NCBI RefSeq assembly: GCF_014352855.1
Contig: NZ_CP060697.1
Span: 2,252,001-2,316,000, forward strand
DNA: 64,000 nt
From: Sphingomonas sabuli
GTDB taxonomy: Bacteria; Pseudomonadota; Alphaproteobacteria; Sphingomonadales; Sphingomonadaceae
Reading direction: 5' to 3'
In this document: one piece after another, positions 62,852-64,000 of the stretch
How positions within the stretch are numbered: position 1 is the first letter of the stretch
How the letters are laid out: each line of letters opens with the position of its first letter
Translations under genes and position numbers: made by a program
The notes under the pieces: generated by a model
The model's database searches: none
The model's input: the letters and a program-made list of their open reading frames with translations, nothing else
Told to the model about the DNA's origin: nothing

Positions 62852-64000
62852 AGGGCTGGTCCTCGTGGCGCGTGGCTCAGCTGCCGCAGAGAGAAAAGCG
62901 CGGCGGCTAAGCTGAATAGCGCAGCTAGAAAAAAGATGCAGGGCAGCGTACCGATTGGCGGCGACAAGGTGAAGGTGAGTGAGACAATCACACCGCCGGC
63001 GGTTTGACCGGTGAGCCGTGCCGTTCCCTGGATTCCGCCCGCTGCTTCGCCCCGGTCTTCCGGCGCCAGCAGGAACAGGTTGCGGTTGTTCGGTATCTGG
63101 AACAGGCCGAATCCGGCGCCGCACACGGTGGCGTAGAAGGCAAGCACCACCGGGCCCGGCTGCAACGCTGCAATCGCCAATAGCGCTGCCGATAGGATCA
63201 GCGTGCCCGAGGCACACAGAGTGGCGGTACTGACCCGCTCCGCCAGCTTTGCAGCCAACCGACTGGTCAACGCGACCGTCAGCGGCCAGCAGGCAAGCAC
63301 CTGGCCGGTAACAACTGCGTTCTGGCGCAATGTGTTCTGCAGGTAGAAGGGCAGCGCAAGCAGACCCGCAGACTGGGCAACGAAGCAGAGCATCGAGGCG
63401 CTGACTGCAAGGCGCAAACTACGGTCTCCCATGAGGTCCAGCGGGAGGAGCGGCGCAGCTCTGAACCGGTTGCGCCGGACCAGAAAGCCAAGACACGCTG
63501 CTCCTGCGAACGCGAGAAGTGCGGCTGCAAACGGTATCGCGACGAGGTTTTCGAGGGCCAAGAAGAGAAGCGCCGCTGCCGCCGCGTGGAATACGATGCT
63601 GCGCGGGTCGGCACGCGTACCCCTGCCGCTATCCGCCGGAAGCGCGGAGGCGGCGGCGAACGCGAGCATCCCGACGGGCAGGTTAAGCAGGAACAGCGCC
63701 GGCCAGGATGCCGCAGCAAGCACGAATGCGCCGATCGCGGGCGCCGCGGCCGCGCAGATTGCCACGTTTAGCGCGTTCCAGCCGATCGCCGCGCCAAGAC
63801 GATCGCGTCCGAGCACGCTTCGCAGCAACGGAATGCCCAAAGCCATCACGGCCGCGCCGCCGATGCCCTGCACGAACCGAGCTACGACAAGCGCAGGGAA
63901 ACTGGAGGCAAGCGCCGCCGCCAATGACGCCGCGGTGAAGATGGACACGCCGAGTACGAACAGCCTGCGACTGCCATACCGGCCGGCGACGTGCGCCGCC
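62839..64000 (-). CDS. MFS transporter, EmrB/QacA-like, partial at window end
   Basis: The gene runs off the right edge, so the N-terminus is missing. The visible part has a loop 2-3 motif (HVAGRYGSRRLFVLGVSIF), the VARFVQGIGGAAVMALGIP segment in helix 4, and the antiporter motif region near IGWNALNVAICAAAAPAIGAFVL. About ten hydrophobic helices are in view, of the DHA2 drug:H+ antiporter type with 14 in all. It would be the first gene of an operon with the GNAT and hydrolase genes. The export substrate is unknown, and the resistance function is inferred from the family. Confidence 0.85.
   Translation of the reverse strand, partial: AAHVAGRYGSRRLFVLGVSIFTAASLAAALASSFPALVVARFVQGIGGAAVMALGIPLLRSVLGRDRLGAAIGWNALNVAICAAAAPAIGAFVLAAASWPALFLLNLPVGMLAFAAASALPADSGRGTRADPRSIVFHAAAAALLFLALENLVAIPFAAALLAFAGAACLGFLVRRNRFRAAPLLPLDLMGDRSLRLAVSASMLCFVAQSAGLLALPFYLQNTLRQNAVVTGQVLACWPLTVALTSRLAAKLAERVSTATLCASGTLILSAALLAIAALQPGPVVLAFYATVCGAGFGLFQIPNNRNLFLLAPEDRGEAAGGIQGTARLTGQTAGGVIVSLTFTLSPPIGTLPCIFFLAALFSLAAALFSLRQLSHAPRGPALCDA

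Overview
The window is GC-rich, gene-dense alphaproteobacterial chromosome, most likely from the Sphingomonadales (a Sphingomonas-like organism). CtrA, a PopZ-type protein beside tolC, a RegB/RegA pair, a Bpt transferase, a large TonB-dependent receptor, EcfG-like GGAAC...GTT promoter candidates and the mdh-sucD-sucA-sucB order all support this. No 16S rRNA gene is present, so the genus cannot be fixed. Many genes in operons overlap by ATGA, GTGA or TGATG junctions.

Region 1 (1-9.7 kb) is central metabolism: a divergent glucokinase-like gene, then the minus-strand TCA operon mdh-sucD-sucA-sucB without sucC. A small inserted segment abuts the 3' end of sucB and leaves a 37-bp relic of a second sucB end. 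Small secreted and lipoprotein genes follow; one has a transcription terminator embedded in its signal-peptide codons. Region 2 (9.8-15.5 kb) is a methionine operon: a perfect 22-bp palindrome, an ArsR-methyltransferase fusion regulator, metF, and methionine synthase split into two genes. Region 3 (15.5-35 kb) is mixed core: a DsbD/ScsB-type reductase, amidohydrolase, threonine ammonia-lyase, Bpt, a membrane-tethered winged-helix protein, an Rrf2 - TauE - TonB receptor run that may serve sulfur uptake, chromate transporter, M23-like protein, ctrA, RluA/ArfB/fRMsr, and pcm-tolC-popZ.

Region 4 (35.2-38.2 kb) is a mobile-element hotspot at a tRNA-Cys gene. A large serine recombinase lies between two copies of a 186-bp modular repeat, each starting with tRNA 3'-end sequence, followed by a decayed tyrosine integrase. 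Region 5 (38.3-46.5 kb) holds an MHS-type transporter and a bo-type ubiquinol oxidase operon (cyoABCD-surf1-regB-regA) with an operator-like inverted repeat in front. Region 6 (46.5-56.5 kb) looks like a stress and accessory zone: GH65 hydrolase, hemerythrin, several very small proteins, a solitary HicB-like antitoxin, a Crp/Fnr regulator, a hybrid histidine kinase, DUF6894 and Hsp20 with heat-shock-type promoter elements.

Region 7 (56.6-61.1 kb) is a second accessory island on the minus strand: a ParB-domain DNA methyltransferase, DUF5681, DUF3489, DUF2924 and another large serine recombinase. The window closes with a hydrolase - GNAT - MFS operon whose MFS gene runs off the end. Gene calls rest on reading motifs and family resemblance by eye; no database search was run.
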